Shown: one piece after another, positions 1 through 8,588 of the stretch
How positions within the stretch are numbered: the first letter of the stretch is position 1
How the letters are laid out: every line of letters begins with the position of its first letter
Assembly (NCBI GenBank): GCA_021775595.1
Contig: JAJFHN010000024.1
Coordinates: 1 to 43,415, forward strand
DNA: 43,415 nt
Source of the DNA: Hyphomicrobiales bacterium
Lineage (GTDB): Bacteria; Pseudomonadota; Alphaproteobacteria; Rhizobiales; Methyloligellaceae
Reading direction: 5' to 3'
Made by a program: the position numbers and the translations under genes
Notes under the pieces: generated by a model
What the model was told of the DNA's origin: nothing
Databases searched by the model: none
Seen by the model: only the letters and a program-made list of their open reading frames with translations

Positions 1-482
1 AGGTCCAGGAACAACCCAAGATCCTTTTCGCGCACATGGCTCAGCATAAAGCCCTGAAACGGCTTTGAAGCGGCTTCAAAAGCCTGGTTGAGTTCGATTT
101 CGTTATTGATTAGCGGTTCGATGCCCTTGTCGTAGGCGGACTGGAAGACCGGTCCCATCACGAAGGCGGTCAGAAACAGCGCCAGTGAGATCACGACCGC
201 ATTGGGGGGCGATTGCTGGATGCCGATTGCCGTGCGCAGCAGCGACAAGACGACGACAATGCGCGTGAACGAGGTGACCATGACCAGGATCGACGGCGCC
301 AGGCTCAAAATTGTGACGAGGGCGATCAGTTGGACCGCGCGCTCGGTCACCCCGCCGTCTTCGCCAAAGCCGATCGTGACGTTTTGCGCCAGCGCCGAAG
401 CGGTGCCAAACAGCAGCAGAGCGGCAGCGCAAAACAGCAACGCTATCGCGCCGCGAGCTTTGGATGATCTGGAATCAGTCAC
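1..482 (-). CDS. fliP: Flagellar export gate protein FliP (C-terminal part beyond window)
   Basis: Inner-membrane core subunit of the flagellar type III export gate, which passes rod, hook and filament proteins. The visible 160 residues begin with a hydrophobic signal-like stretch (about 11-34, ending in SALAQ). They continue with the FliP signature around residues 60-98, including LSLAPSILVMVTSFTRI and GIQQSPPNAV, and then GPVFQSAYDKGIEPL. The reading frame is open at position 1, so the C-terminal third lies outside. The start is the GTG at 482: a GGAGG ribosome site lies at 492-496, and the gene overlaps the end of fliO by 8 bases, which suggests translational coupling. Cleavage of the signal-like segment is known for FliP in other bacteria and is inferred here. 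Confidence 0.95.
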   Translation of the reverse strand, partial: MTDSRSSKARGAIALLFCAAALLLFGTASALAQNVTIGFGEDGGVTERAVQLIALVTILSLAPSILVMVTSFTRIVVVLSLLRTAIGIQQSPPNAVVISLALFLTAFVMGPVFQSAYDKGIEPLINNEIELNQAFEAASKPFQGFMLSHVREKDLGLFLD

Positions 483-840
483 TGTGATCGGCCTCCGTAT
501 CGTCGGCCTTCGCGCGTGCCGGGATGGTTGATGTTGCATCGGACTCAGGTTCGTCTCCGTCGGAGCGGTCGATGCCGCTCTCGATCAGCATGTCGACAGG
601 GCCGCCGGTCATGATGAGATGTTCGATATTGTCGCGGCGCAGCAGAATGAGCTTTCGCCGGCCGTCCACTGCGGCGGCTTCGACGACGCCGAGGCGCCTT
701 TCGCGTCCCCGCAGCAATCCCCCGCCCTGCGAGGATCCTCCAGACAGTATGCCCTTGAGCACGTACCCGCCGATGCCTATGAGGGCGATGACGAAAAGGA
801 ATGCACCGAAATAGACAAGCAGATCACTGAGGTCGGTCAC
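475..840 (-). CDS. fliO: Flagellar biosynthesis protein FliO
   Basis: Small membrane protein that helps assemble the FliP ring of the export gate. The 121 residues have one transmembrane segment near the N-terminus (about 7-29) and a cytoplasmic domain with the FliO core: RRLGVVEAAAVDGRRKLILL followed by RRDNIEHLIMTGGP. The acidic tail is low in complexity. The start is a GTG preceded by GGGGA about 9 bases upstream. It is the first gene of the leftward fliO-fliP unit and is divergent from flgB. The CtrA-like box at 941-955 is about 100 bases upstream and could control it (inference). FliO sequences vary a lot, so the call rests on this core motif and on the overlap with fliP. Confidence 0.9.
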   Translation of the reverse strand: MTDLSDLLVYFGAFLFVIALIGIGGYVLKGILSGGSSQGGGLLRGRERRLGVVEAAAVDGRRKLILLRRDNIEHLIMTGGPVDMLIESGIDRSDGDEPESDATSTIPARAKADDTEADHSD

Positions 841-940
841 CGCACTGTGTCCCCGTAATGGATAGCTGGACGCCGTTGTGCGCGGTGCGAGGTGCGCGAC
901 GCTCGACGGCTTAGGTAGGCAAAAATTGCCCCATACGTGG

Positions 941-955
941 CTAACAAATGGTTAA
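941..955 (-). promoter_or_regulatory. CtrA-like box facing fliO
   Basis: Read on the minus strand this is TTAACCATTTGTTAG, that is TTAA-N7-TTAG. It has one mismatch to the TTAA-N7-TTAA CtrA site and contains the extended half-site TTAACCAT exactly. It lies in the divergent region between fliO and flgB. CtrA control is inferred from the motif and from flagellar genes being known CtrA targets in alphaproteobacteria. Confidence 0.55.
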
Positions 956-999
956 CGCCGGCGATCAATGACGTGGATAGGCGCTCGGTGCGGCGGTCC

Positions 1000-1014
1000 T
1001 TAACGCGAAATTAA
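1000..1014 (+). promoter_or_regulatory. CtrA-like box in front of flgB
   Basis: The sequence TTAACGCGAAATTAA is a perfect TTAA-N7-TTAA. Its second half extends to TTAACCAT (1011-1018), the full CtrA half-site consensus. It lies 77 bases before the flgB start. The intergenic region otherwise holds no open frame. Binding is inferred from the motif. Confidence 0.65.
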
Positions 1015-1090
1015 CCATGACGGCGGCAAAGTTTGCCGAGTGAAGCGCCGCTCCCGCGGTGACAGCACCCGGCAAATGGAGACGCAATCC

Positions 1091-1504
1091 ATGGCATTCA
1101 GCGACCTGTCCATTGTTGGATTTCTAAAGAGCAAAATGTCGTGGCATCAGTCGCGGCAGAATCTTTTGGCGGAAAATGTCGCCAACTCCGATACGCCCAA
1201 TTATCGTCCGCGCGATCTAAAGCCCATGACCTTCGATCCGGCCGCCAGCCGCGTCACCATGCGGCCAGTTGGCACCGCGCGCACCCACGCCTCCCACGTG
1301 GCGGGAAAAAGCATCTCGGGCGAACAGCTCAGCTTCGATTCCACCAGGGGCACGGGCTGGGAAATCACGCCCGGGGGAAACTCGGTCATTTTGGAAGAGC
1401 AGATGATGAAGGTCTCCGAAAACCAATTCGACTACCAGCTTGCCTCGTCGCTCTATACGCGCTCGCTGGGCTTGATCAAAACGGCGCTGGGCCGCAACGG
1501 CTAA
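1091..1504 (+). CDS. flgB: Flagellar basal-body rod protein FlgB
   Basis: Proximal rod subunit of the flagellar basal body, exported through the FliPQR-FlhB gate. The N-terminal rod signature QNLLAENVANSDTPNYRPRD is present near residue 22, and a C-terminal helix (DYQLASSLYTRSLGLIKTAL) closes the protein, as in other rod proteins. From this start it has 137 residues, the usual FlgB length. The ATG at 1091 was chosen over upstream in-frame starts (1040, 1076) because GGAGA lies 8 bases before it and the homology begins there. It is the first gene of the rightward flgB-flgC-fliE-fliQ-fliR-flhB series and lies just after a perfect CtrA-like box. Confidence 0.95.
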   Translation: MAFSDLSIVGFLKSKMSWHQSRQNLLAENVANSDTPNYRPRDLKPMTFDPAASRVTMRPVGTARTHASHVAGKSISGEQLSFDSTRGTGWEITPGGNSVILEEQMMKVSENQFDYQLASSLYTRSLGLIKTALGRNG

Positions 1505-1539
1505 GGCACATACGGGCACGACCTGAGGAGTAAAGACCA

Positions 1540-1950
1540 ATGGATCTCATCAAATCCTTGAAAATCGCGGCATCGGGCCTGCGCGTGCAGGGCGGGCGCA
1601 TGCGGGTGATCTCCGAGAATATCGCCAACTCCAATTCAACCGCCCAAACGGCTGATGGTAAGCCCTATCAGCGCAAACTGCCGACGTTCACGCAGATATT
1701 TGACCGAGAAATCGGTGCGCATTTGGTCAAGAGCGGACCCATTAAATTCGACAAAGCCGACTTTGGCAGCCGGTTCGATCCAGGCCACCCCGCAGCCAAC
1801 GACGATGGCTACGTCAAGACACCAAACGTAAACACGCTGATCGAGGGCATGGATATGCGCGAGGCTCAACGCAGCTACGAAGCCAACCTCAACGTCATCA
1901 GCGCCACGCGCCGCATGCTGGCGCGCACGCTCGATATTTTGAGGGCCTGA
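1540..1950 (+). CDS. flgC: Flagellar basal-body rod protein FlgC
   Basis: Second proximal rod subunit. The 136 residues start with the rod-family motif AASGLRVQGGRMRVISENIA and end with the conserved FlgC C-terminus, where NVNTLIEGMDMREAQRSYEA is followed by ISATRRMLARTLDIL. The GAGGAG site about 9 bases before the ATG supports the start. Only 35 bases separate it from flgB, and fliE follows after 24 bases, so the three form one transcription unit for the base of the rod. Confidence 0.96.
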   Translation: MDLIKSLKIAASGLRVQGGRMRVISENIANSNSTAQTADGKPYQRKLPTFTQIFDREIGAHLVKSGPIKFDKADFGSRFDPGHPAANDDGYVKTPNVNTLIEGMDMREAQRSYEANLNVISATRRMLARTLDILRA

Positions 1951-1974
1951 TAGGGACCATAAGGGAGACGCGCC

Positions 1975-2295
1975 ATGCCAGTGAATCCATCCGCCGCCGC
2001 CGGTGCTTACGCCACCGCCGCCAAGCTCCTGGGCTCGGCCACCAGTTTGTCGGAGACCGCTCCTGGACCAACCAATCCTTCCGGCTTTGCCGAGATGGTC
2101 AAGACGGCGGTCGAGGGCACGCTTTCGACGGGCGGTGTCGCCGAAGCCAAGGCGGCCGAATTGGCCAGCGGCAACGCTGACGTCGTCGAATTGGTAACGG
2201 CCGTAGCCGAAACCGAGCTCGCCATCCAGTCCATGGTGACGGTGCGCGACAGAGTTGTTGCAGCCTATCAAGACATCATGAATATGCCGATATAA
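1975..2295 (+). CDS. fliE: Flagellar hook-basal body complex protein FliE
   Basis: FliE joins the MS ring to the proximal rod and is the first rod-type substrate exported. The 106 residues have an alanine-rich N-terminal half and the typical FliE C-terminal helix: ELVTAVAETELAIQSMVTVR then DRVVAAYQDIMNMPI. An AGGGAGA site precedes the ATG. The flgB-flgC-fliE order is widely conserved in alphaproteobacteria. The variable N-terminal half carries no other recognisable motif. Confidence 0.95.
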   Translation: MPVNPSAAAGAYATAAKLLGSATSLSETAPGPTNPSGFAEMVKTAVEGTLSTGGVAEAKAAELASGNADVVELVTAVAETELAIQSMVTVRDRVVAAYQDIMNMPI

Positions 2296-2350
2296 TAACA
2301 GCTTACACGTTTTTTCTGATTATTTGATTCGCACATTTGGGGGATGGTCA

Positions 2351-2614
2351 ATGACGGGCGCTGAAGTATTGGACGTCGCGCGCGACGGCATTTTGACGTT
2401 GCTGCAGGTCTCTGCGCCGATGATGATTGTGGGCCTCGTGGTCGGCGTGGCCATCGCCTTGCTCCAAGCACTTACCCAGATCCAAGAAATCACTTTGGTG
2501 TTCGTGCCCAAAATCATCGCCATCTTCATAACCATTTTGCTGGCGCTGCCCTTCATGAGTGCGGCCATGAATGCCTACATGATGCGGGTGGTGGCGCACA
2601 TCATCGGCGGTTAA
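2351..2614 (+). CDS. fliQ: Flagellar export gate protein FliQ
   Basis: Small inner-membrane subunit of the export gate, with FliP and FliR. From the ATG at 2351 it has 87 residues, matching the family length of about 88, and two hydrophobic helices around the conserved loop ALTQIQEITLVFVPKI. The start is set by GGGGGA six bases upstream. A longer reading from a TTG at 2324 would add nine unconserved residues. It lies 55 bases after fliE and 14 bases before fliR. Confidence 0.96.
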   Translation: MTGAEVLDVARDGILTLLQVSAPMMIVGLVVGVAIALLQALTQIQEITLVFVPKIIAIFITILLALPFMSAAMNAYMMRVVAHIIGG

Positions 2615-2628
2615 CGGAGGCGGCGGGC

Positions 2629-3393
2629 ATGTCGCTCCAATTCGATTTTCTTCCGCAAACGGCCTTTGCCTTTCTGCTGGTGTTCGCCAGGGTCGGAGCC
2701 ATCTCGATGGCGCTGCCGGGCATCGGCGACCGTACGGTGCCGCCGCGCATCCGATTGGTATTCGCGCTTGCGATGTCGTTGATTCTGTTGCCGGTGATTC
2801 AGCAAACGCTGCCCCAATTGCCTGGCGCGCTCAATGGCATGATCGCGGCGCTGATCGGCGAACTCATCGTTGGTATGGCGATCGGCTTTACGGTGCGTCT
2901 GATCATCAGCGCCATTCAGATCGCCGGCATGGCGATCGCCTTCCAGATCGGTCTTGCCTTTGCGCAAAACGTCGACCCGACCCAAGGCACTCAAGGGACG
3001 ATGGTCGGCACATTTCTGTCGGTGTTGTCGGTCGCGATGATTTTCGCAACCGATATGCATCATCTGATGCTGGCGGCGATGCACGACAGCTACACCCTGT
3101 TCAGGCCGGGCGACGCCCTCCCGTCGGGTGATTTTGCCAGCGTCGCGCTCGATACGGTCGAAGCGGCCTTTCGCGTCGCGATCCAACTCGCCGCGCCGTT
3201 TTTAGTGTTCGGCTTGATCTTCTATTTGGGGCTGGGCGTGCTGACCCGTCTGATTCCCCAAGTGCAGGTGTTCTTTCTGGCCATGCCGGCCAACATCGCC
3301 ATCGGCTTCATTATGCTGTTGCTGTTGATCGGCAGCATCATGGTCTGGTTCCTGGAATATTTCTCCCAGGCGCTGCAGCCTTTTTTGTTGTGA
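2629..3393 (+). CDS. fliR: Flagellar export gate protein FliR
   Basis: Polytopic membrane subunit of the flagellar export gate. The 254 residues hold about six hydrophobic segments and FliR features such as FARVGAISMALPGIGDRTVP near the N-terminus, QIAGMAIAFQIGLAFAQNVD in the middle and the LTRLIPQVQVFFLAMPANIA stretch near residue 205. The ATG has a strong GGAGG site. flhB follows after 8 bases, the usual fliR-flhB linkage, which in some bacteria is even a gene fusion. Confidence 0.96.
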   Translation: MSLQFDFLPQTAFAFLLVFARVGAISMALPGIGDRTVPPRIRLVFALAMSLILLPVIQQTLPQLPGALNGMIAALIGELIVGMAIGFTVRLIISAIQIAGMAIAFQIGLAFAQNVDPTQGTQGTMVGTFLSVLSVAMIFATDMHHLMLAAMHDSYTLFRPGDALPSGDFASVALDTVEAAFRVAIQLAAPFLVFGLIFYLGLGVLTRLIPQVQVFFLAMPANIAIGFIMLLLLIGSIMVWFLEYFSQALQPFLL

Positions 3394-3401
3394 GGTGAGG
3401 C

Positions 3402-4499
3402 GTGGCCGACAACACCGAACAACATGAAAAGACAGAAGAGCCGACACAAAAGAAGCTCGAGGATTCTCGCAAGAAGGGCGATATCGCCAAGAGTCAGGAG
3501 GTCAATTCCTGGTTCATGATTTTGGGCGCCACATTGGTCTTGACGCTGCTGGCTGGCGATACAGCCACGAAATTGACTCTGGTGCTCCAATCGTTCCTTG
3601 GCCAAGCCCACGACTTTGCGATCGCCGGCGTCAGTTTGCAGCGGCTGTTCACGACGCTCAGCATAGATGTGCTGGGCGCCTTGGCGCTGCCTTTCATCGT
3701 GCTCGTGGTTGCAGGCATTGCCGGCAACATGGCCCAGCATCCCTTGCTGTTTTCGACCGAGCCTGTGAAACCGAAACTCTCAAAGGTCTCGCCGACTGCA
3801 GGATTTAAGCGCTTGGTGTCCCTGACCAGTCTGGTCAATTTCGCCAAGGGCATCGCCAAACTCGCCATTGTCGGTGTGGTGATGACCGCAATCGTTTGGC
3901 CGAGCCGCGACCAGCTCGATACACTGGTTGCGACCGATGTTTGGGCCATTTTGCACCTGACCCAGTCTATGGCTGGCGAAGTCTTGATCGGCGTCGTGGC
4001 TGTGCTGTCGGTGGTGGCGGCGCTCGATTATGCCTACCAGCGCCACAAATGGTGGGAGAAGCAGCGGATGACGGTGAAAGAGCTGCGCGACGAATACAAG
4101 CAGCTCGAAGGTGATCCTCAAGTGCGCGCAAAATTGCGCCAGGTGCGCATCGAGCGCGGCCGCAAGCGCATGATGTCGAACGTCAAGAAGGCGGCTGTCG
4201 TGATCACCAACCCGACGCATTACTCGATCGCGCTGCAATACGACGACGGCATGGCGGCGCCGATCTGCGTGGCCAAGGGCGTCGACGCGGTTGCCTTCAG
4301 GATCAGGGAGATGGCCAAAGAACACGACGTGCCACTGGTCGAAAACCCGCCGCTGGCGCGCACGCTCTATGCTTCGACCGAGGTGGACGATGAAATTCCG
4401 AGCGAGCATTATCAGGCCGTGGCGGAGATCATCGGCTATGTGATGCGCTTGCGGCAAACTGCCTCCTGGCGGTCCAAGCCCAGCGCGCGCTCCTCGTGA
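3402..4499 (+). CDS. flhB: Flagellar export switch protein FlhB
   Basis: Membrane protein that switches the export apparatus from rod/hook to filament substrates by cutting itself. The N-terminus has the family opening KTEEPTQKKLEDSRKKGDIA. Four hydrophobic segments follow, then the cytoplasmic domain with the autocleavage motif NPTH at residues 270-273 (VVITNPTHYSIAL). Length 365 is normal. The start is a GTG with GAGG just upstream, 8 bases after fliR. The last residues (about 350-365) are a short, basic, unconserved tail. It closes the flagellar run, and the kinase gene cckA follows after 66 bases. Confidence 0.97.
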   Translation: MADNTEQHEKTEEPTQKKLEDSRKKGDIAKSQEVNSWFMILGATLVLTLLAGDTATKLTLVLQSFLGQAHDFAIAGVSLQRLFTTLSIDVLGALALPFIVLVVAGIAGNMAQHPLLFSTEPVKPKLSKVSPTAGFKRLVSLTSLVNFAKGIAKLAIVGVVMTAIVWPSRDQLDTLVATDVWAILHLTQSMAGEVLIGVVAVLSVVAALDYAYQRHKWWEKQRMTVKELRDEYKQLEGDPQVRAKLRQVRIERGRKRMMSNVKKAAVVITNPTHYSIALQYDDGMAAPICVAKGVDAVAFRIREMAKEHDVPLVENPPLARTLYASTEVDDEIPSEHYQAVAEIIGYVMRLRQTASWRSKPSARSS

Positions 4500-4565
4500 T
4501 GGACTGGGGTCTATTGCGGAACGATAGCAGGCCCATGCTTCAGTCGAATCGGTTATTTAAAGTCC

Positions 4566-7145
4566 ATGAGCGACATTGACGCGCCTCTGAAATACACCGA
4601 CGCGGCCAAAGACAAGGCGGCGCAAGATGGCAGCATCGGGCTGTTGGTGCTGCTGGCTTTGGGGTTGGCTTTTTCTGCGGTGGCGCTCGCCATTCTCTCG
4701 CGCGAAGAGGCCGAGCCCTTTGTTCTTGCGATCCTGGGCGGGTTGGCGGTGATCGGCGTCTTTTCGCTGTTTGCCGGCGCCGTCGGTATTCTGCATTTCG
4801 GCGAACGCCAGGCGCGCAACGACATCACAAAAGCCTTTGCCGACAATCTGGCCGACGGCATGTTGATCACCGATGCCTCTGGCGGGGTGGTTTATGCGAA
4901 TGCCACATATTTGGGCCTGGTCGGCGCGGTGGATGCGCCCAATATCCCCACGCTGGAGCGCGCTTTTGCCAATCAACCCCAGCTCTCCGAGCCCGTCTTT
5001 CGGTTGATGCGCGCGGCGCGCCAAGGCCGCAGCTGGCACGAGGACGTGGCGATCTCCTCTGAAGACGACCCGGCCAGGGAAGAGCCGGGCGCTGATGGCG
5101 GCAAGCGGCGCTGGCTGAGACTCTCGGTGCGCCAGATCGCGGCGCGGCCGCGGCCTGGCAAGAAATCGGCGCTGCAGGTCTGGCAGGTCTCCGATACGAC
5201 GGCCGAGCGCGCCCAAGAGGGCGATGCCTTCGACAAGCTGCAGCAAATCGTCGCCTATCTGGACCGCGCGCCTGCGGGCTTTCTGTCCTTGGGCGCCGAA
5301 CAGCGGATCGATTATATGAACGCGACGCTTGCCCATTGGCTCGATCGCGAATTGGCCGATACGGCTGCGGGCGGAGTGGCGCTGGAAGACCTGATGAGCG
5401 CGGATTCGGCGGCGCTGATCGCGCGCAGCGCGACCCGCCAAGCCTCGCGCGAGACCGAGATGCTCGATGTCGATCTAAAGCGGGCCGACGGCACGCGGTT
5501 TCCCGCCCGCATCATGCTGCGCGCCAACCAAGGCGTTGAGGGCGACGCGGGATTGGCCCACATGATCGTGCTCGATCGGAGCCACGCCGACGGCGAAGCC
5601 GAAGCCGTCGTCGGACCTGCCGATGTGCGCTTCGCTCATTTCTTTCAGTCGGCGCCCATCGCCATCGCCTCGGTGGACGGGGAGGGACGGATTTGTTCTT
5701 CCAACGCGGCCTTTGCCCGCATGTTCGACCACAGTGAAGAGGTTGGCGGCAATCACGATACGGATATAGCGAGCCTGATCGGTAAAGATGATGCCGGCGA
5801 TCTGGATGAAGCGGTGGCTGCCGCCAAGGACGGGCAGGTGGTGATCGAACCCGTCGATGTGACCTTTGGCAAGGATGACGGCCGCAACGGCAGGTTCTAT
5901 GTCTCGCCGGTCGAGCAAGCCAGCGAGCAGAACGAAGTCGCGATCGTCTACGCCATCGACACCACCGAGCAACGGGCGCTCGAAATGCAGATTGCGCAAA
6001 GCCAGAAGATGCAGGCAGTGGGCCAGCTTGCCGGCGGCATCGCGCACGACTTCAACAACGTGCTGACCGCCATCATCGGCTTTTCAGAACTGCTGCTGGC
6101 CAATCACCGGCCGACGGATCCTGCCTTTCAGGACATCATGAACATCCGTCAAAACGCCAACCGCGCGGCGGCGCTGGTGCGACAGCTGTTGGCCTTTTCC
6201 CGCCAGCAAACGCTGCAGCCGGAGGTGTTGGCGCTGGGCGATGTGCTTTCGGAGCTCACTATTTTATTGGGCCGTCTGCTCGGTGAAAAAATCGATCTGA
6301 ATGTCGTTCATGGCCGCGACCTGTGGAAGGTGAAAGCGGATCTGCATCAGTTCGAGCAGGTGATCGTCAATCTGTCGGTCAACGCCCGGGACGCCATGCC
6401 TGACGGCGGCAAATTGACGATCCGCACCTCCAATATCGGCGCGCGCGAAGCCGGCGAGCTCGGACACAAGGGGATGCAGGCCGGCGACTTCGTGCTGTGC
6501 GAGGTGTCTGATACGGGCACGGGCATCGCGCCTGACGTGCTGGAAAAGATTTTCGAACCCTTCTTCTCCACCAAGGACGTCGGCAAGGGGACCGGTCTTG
6601 GGCTCTCTACCGTTTATGGCATCATCAAGCAGACCGGCGGATACATTTATCCCGACAGCGAGCCAGGCAGCGGTACGATCTTTCGGATTTACCTGCCGCG
6701 GCATGTCGAAACGGCCGAGGAGCTGGCGGCGGTCGAACCCGAATTGGTCGAGGACGCCAGGCAACAAGACCTGACGGGCACGGGCACGGTTCTGCTGGTG
6801 GAGGACGAGGAGGCAGTGCGCAACTTTGCCGTGCGCGCCCTGACGTCGCGCGGCTACGAAGTGCTCGAGGCGGGCAACGGCGTCGAGGCGCTCGAATTGC
6901 TCGAAGCCTATGAAGGATCCGTCGACCTGGTGATTTCCGATGTCGTCATGCCCGAGATGGACGGCCCAACGCTGCTTGGCAAGCTGCGGGAGGGTGATCC
7001 CGATATCAAGGTGATCTTTATTTCGGGATATGCCGAAGACGCTTTCAAAAAGAATTTGGGCGAGGGTGAGGAGTTCGTGATGCTGCCAAAGCCGTTCTCA
7101 CTCAAGCAGCTCGCCGCCACGGTCAAGAAAACGCTGGAGACTTGA
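4566..7145 (+). CDS. cckA: Hybrid sensor histidine kinase CckA-like
   Basis: Membrane-bound hybrid kinase/phosphatase that in alphaproteobacteria feeds phosphate through ChpT to CtrA and CpdR. The 859 residues show two transmembrane segments (about 25-46 and 53-75); a sensory region with PAS-like folds from about 80 to 480; a HisKA domain with phosphoacceptor His494 in [20 protein letters not shown]; an ATPase domain with [20 protein letters not shown] and [12 protein letters not shown]; and a receiver domain with phospho-acceptor Asp792 in [10 protein letters not shown]. The layout and the very conserved HisKA sequence match CckA. The start has no clear ribosome site. Position after flhB and the CtrA-like boxes upstream of flgB suggest a shared regulatory theme. 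A different hybrid kinase of this class is possible but less likely. Confidence 0.9.
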   Translation: MSDIDAPLKYTDAAKDKAAQDGSIGLLVLLALGLAFSAVALAILSREEAEPFVLAILGGLAVIGVFSLFAGAVGILHFGERQARNDITKAFADNLADGMLITDASGGVVYANATYLGLVGAVDAPNIPTLERAFANQPQLSEPVFRLMRAARQGRSWHEDVAISSEDDPAREEPGADGGKRRWLRLSVRQIAARPRPGKKSALQVWQVSDTTAERAQEGDAFDKLQQIVAYLDRAPAGFLSLGAEQRIDYMNATLAHWLDRELADTAAGGVALEDLMSADSAALIARSATRQASRETEMLDVDLKRADGTRFPARIMLRANQGVEGDAGLAHMIVLDRSHADGEAEAVVGPADVRFAHFFQSAPIAIASVDGEGRICSSNAAFARMFDHSEEVGGNHDTDIASLIGKDDAGDLDEAVAAAKDGQVVIEPVDVTFGKDDGRNGRFYVSPVEQASEQNEVAIVYAIDTTEQRALEMQIAQSQKMQAVGQLAGGIAHDFNNVLTAIIGFSELLLANHRPTDPAFQDIMNIRQNANRAAALVRQLLAFSRQQTLQPEVLALGDVLSELTILLGRLLGEKIDLNVVHGRDLWKVKADLHQFEQVIVNLSVNARDAMPDGGKLTIRTSNIGAREAGELGHKGMQAGDFVLCEVSDTGTGIAPDVLEKIFEPFFSTKDVGKGTGLGLSTVYGIIKQTGGYIYPDSEPGSGTIFRIYLPRHVETAEELAAVEPELVEDARQQDLTGTGTVLLVEDEEAVRNFAVRALTSRGYEVLEAGNGVEALELLEAYEGSVDLVISDVVMPEMDGPTLLGKLREGDPDIKVIFISGYAEDAFKKNLGEGEEFVMLPKPFSLKQLAATVKKTLET

Positions 7146-7217
7146 TGCGTCTTTGTTGCGGCCGGACCTTTCTTGTATGGCTCACCACCGATCCTCGCGC
7201 TATGCAATAAGACCGCT

Positions 7218-8387
7218 ATGAGTTCGCCGCCAATCAGCAAGAAAAAGCAGAAAAAGAAGCGCAAGGGCCCTTTCAAGGTTCACCGTTATGGCGGCTGGCT
7301 GCTTTATTTTTGGCACGGCATGCGCTTTGGCGCCTGGGCGTCGTTGTTGCGGCGGGGCAAGTTCGACATCACGCTTAATTGCTTGCCAAACATTCTGACC
7401 GTTACGATCTGGGCCCCGGTCAATTCACTGCTCTACTATCTCTCGGAAGCGCTTTATGGCCGGCGGGCGGACGCGCGCGAGCTGGAGCCGCCCATCTTCA
7501 TACTGGGCCACTGGCGCACGGGCACGACGTTGCTGCACGATCTGATGAGTTGCGATCCGCTGCTTGCGGCGCCGACCACTTATGAGTGTTTTTTCCCCAA
7601 CCATTTTTTGCTGAGCGAGCGGGTCATCGGCCGGATCTTCAACGTTTTTCTCCCCAAAAAGCGCCCCCAAGACGATGTGCCCGTCGCCATGGACCGGCCC
7701 CAGGAGGACGAGTTTGCGCTCTCGATACTGGGCTTGGGAACGCCATACAATTCACTGGCCTTTCCCCGGCACGGGCCGGTGGACCAAGACTATCTTGATA
7801 TGGAGGGCTTGGATGAGGCAGCGCGCCGAAGCTGGAAGGATGGCTTTTTGTGGTTTTGCCGGCGTCTGGCGCTCAAACACGGGCGCCGGTTGTTGCTGAA
7901 GTCGCCGCCCCACACCGCGCGCCTCAAACTGCTGCTGAAGCTCTTTCCCGACGCTCGGTTTATCCATATCTCGCGCGATCCGCACGCCGTGGTGCCCTCG
8001 ACGATCAAGCTCTGGCGCGCGCTCTATTCGACCCAGGGCCTGCACAATCCGCCCCGCCTCGATCCCTGGCTCGAAGACCATGTCTTTGACACCTTCCAGC
8101 GCATGGACAGGGCCTATGAGGCCGGCCGAGCGTTGATCCCGGAAGGTCATTTGGTCGAAATCCGCATGGAGGACTTCATCGCCGATCCACGCGGCGTGAT
8201 CGAAAGCGTTTACGCGCGGCTTGATCTGCGGGGGTTCACCGAAGCCGCGCCTGCTTTTGAAGCTTTTCTTGGCGCCCGGGGCATCCATGCGGGCGGCGCT
8301 TACGCGCTCACGCCGGAGATGGAATCGCGAATCGCAGACCAGCTGGCGTCCTATATGGCGCGCTTTGGATACGAGGCGCGCGGCTAA
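7218..8387 (+). CDS. PAPS-dependent sulfotransferase family protein
   Basis: Probably transfers sulfate from PAPS to a carbohydrate, lipid or other acceptor; the acceptor cannot be read from the sequence. The 389 residues begin with a lysine-rich stretch (8-20) and contain the 5'-phosphosulfate loop ILGHWRTGTTLLHDLM (95-110) and the 3'-phosphate site FIHISRDPHAVVPSTIKL (248-265, with Arg253 and Ser261). LKSPPHTARLKLL lies between them. This is the Sulfotransfer_3-like type often linked to glycolipid or polysaccharide modification. The ATG at 7218 was preferred to a TTG at 7173, although neither has a good ribosome site. It stands alone between cckA and a small membrane protein. Confidence 0.85.
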   Translation: MSSPPISKKKQKKKRKGPFKVHRYGGWLLYFWHGMRFGAWASLLRRGKFDITLNCLPNILTVTIWAPVNSLLYYLSEALYGRRADARELEPPIFILGHWRTGTTLLHDLMSCDPLLAAPTTYECFFPNHFLLSERVIGRIFNVFLPKKRPQDDVPVAMDRPQEDEFALSILGLGTPYNSLAFPRHGPVDQDYLDMEGLDEAARRSWKDGFLWFCRRLALKHGRRLLLKSPPHTARLKLLLKLFPDARFIHISRDPHAVVPSTIKLWRALYSTQGLHNPPRLDPWLEDHVFDTFQRMDRAYEAGRALIPEGHLVEIRMEDFIADPRGVIESVYARLDLRGFTEAAPAFEAFLGARGIHAGGAYALTPEMESRIADQLASYMARFGYEARG

Positions 8388-8452
8388 GTGCCGCCGACGT
8401 GGATTCCAAACGATCTTATGAAAATTCGGCAGACCTCTGGAATCTATGTCTT

Positions 8453-8470
8453 TTTTGTCGTTCGACAAAA
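8453..8470. repeat. Inverted repeat after the sulfotransferase gene
   Basis: TTTTGTC-GTTC-GACAAAA, arms of 7 bases around a 4-base centre, 66 bases after the stop codon. The T run precedes rather than follows the stem, so it is not a standard intrinsic terminator on the plus strand. It may be a weak terminator or a protein site. Confidence 0.4.
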
Positions 8471-8519
8471 GCAGGATTCGGCGCCTGTTTGGATTGAGTA
8501 ACGGTGCTTGATCTTTGGG

Positions 8520-8533
8520 TCAAACCTGTTTGA
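8520..8533. repeat. Inverted repeat TCAAAC-CT-GTTTGA
   Basis: Two 6-base arms around a 2-base centre, 56 bases before the start of the 62-residue membrane protein. This is the size of a small operator, but no regulator can be named. It may be chance. Confidence 0.3.
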
Positions 8534-8588
8534 ATCGGTCTAACGCGCCATGTCGATGCCGACGAGCATTTTGGGGAGAGCACTACCC

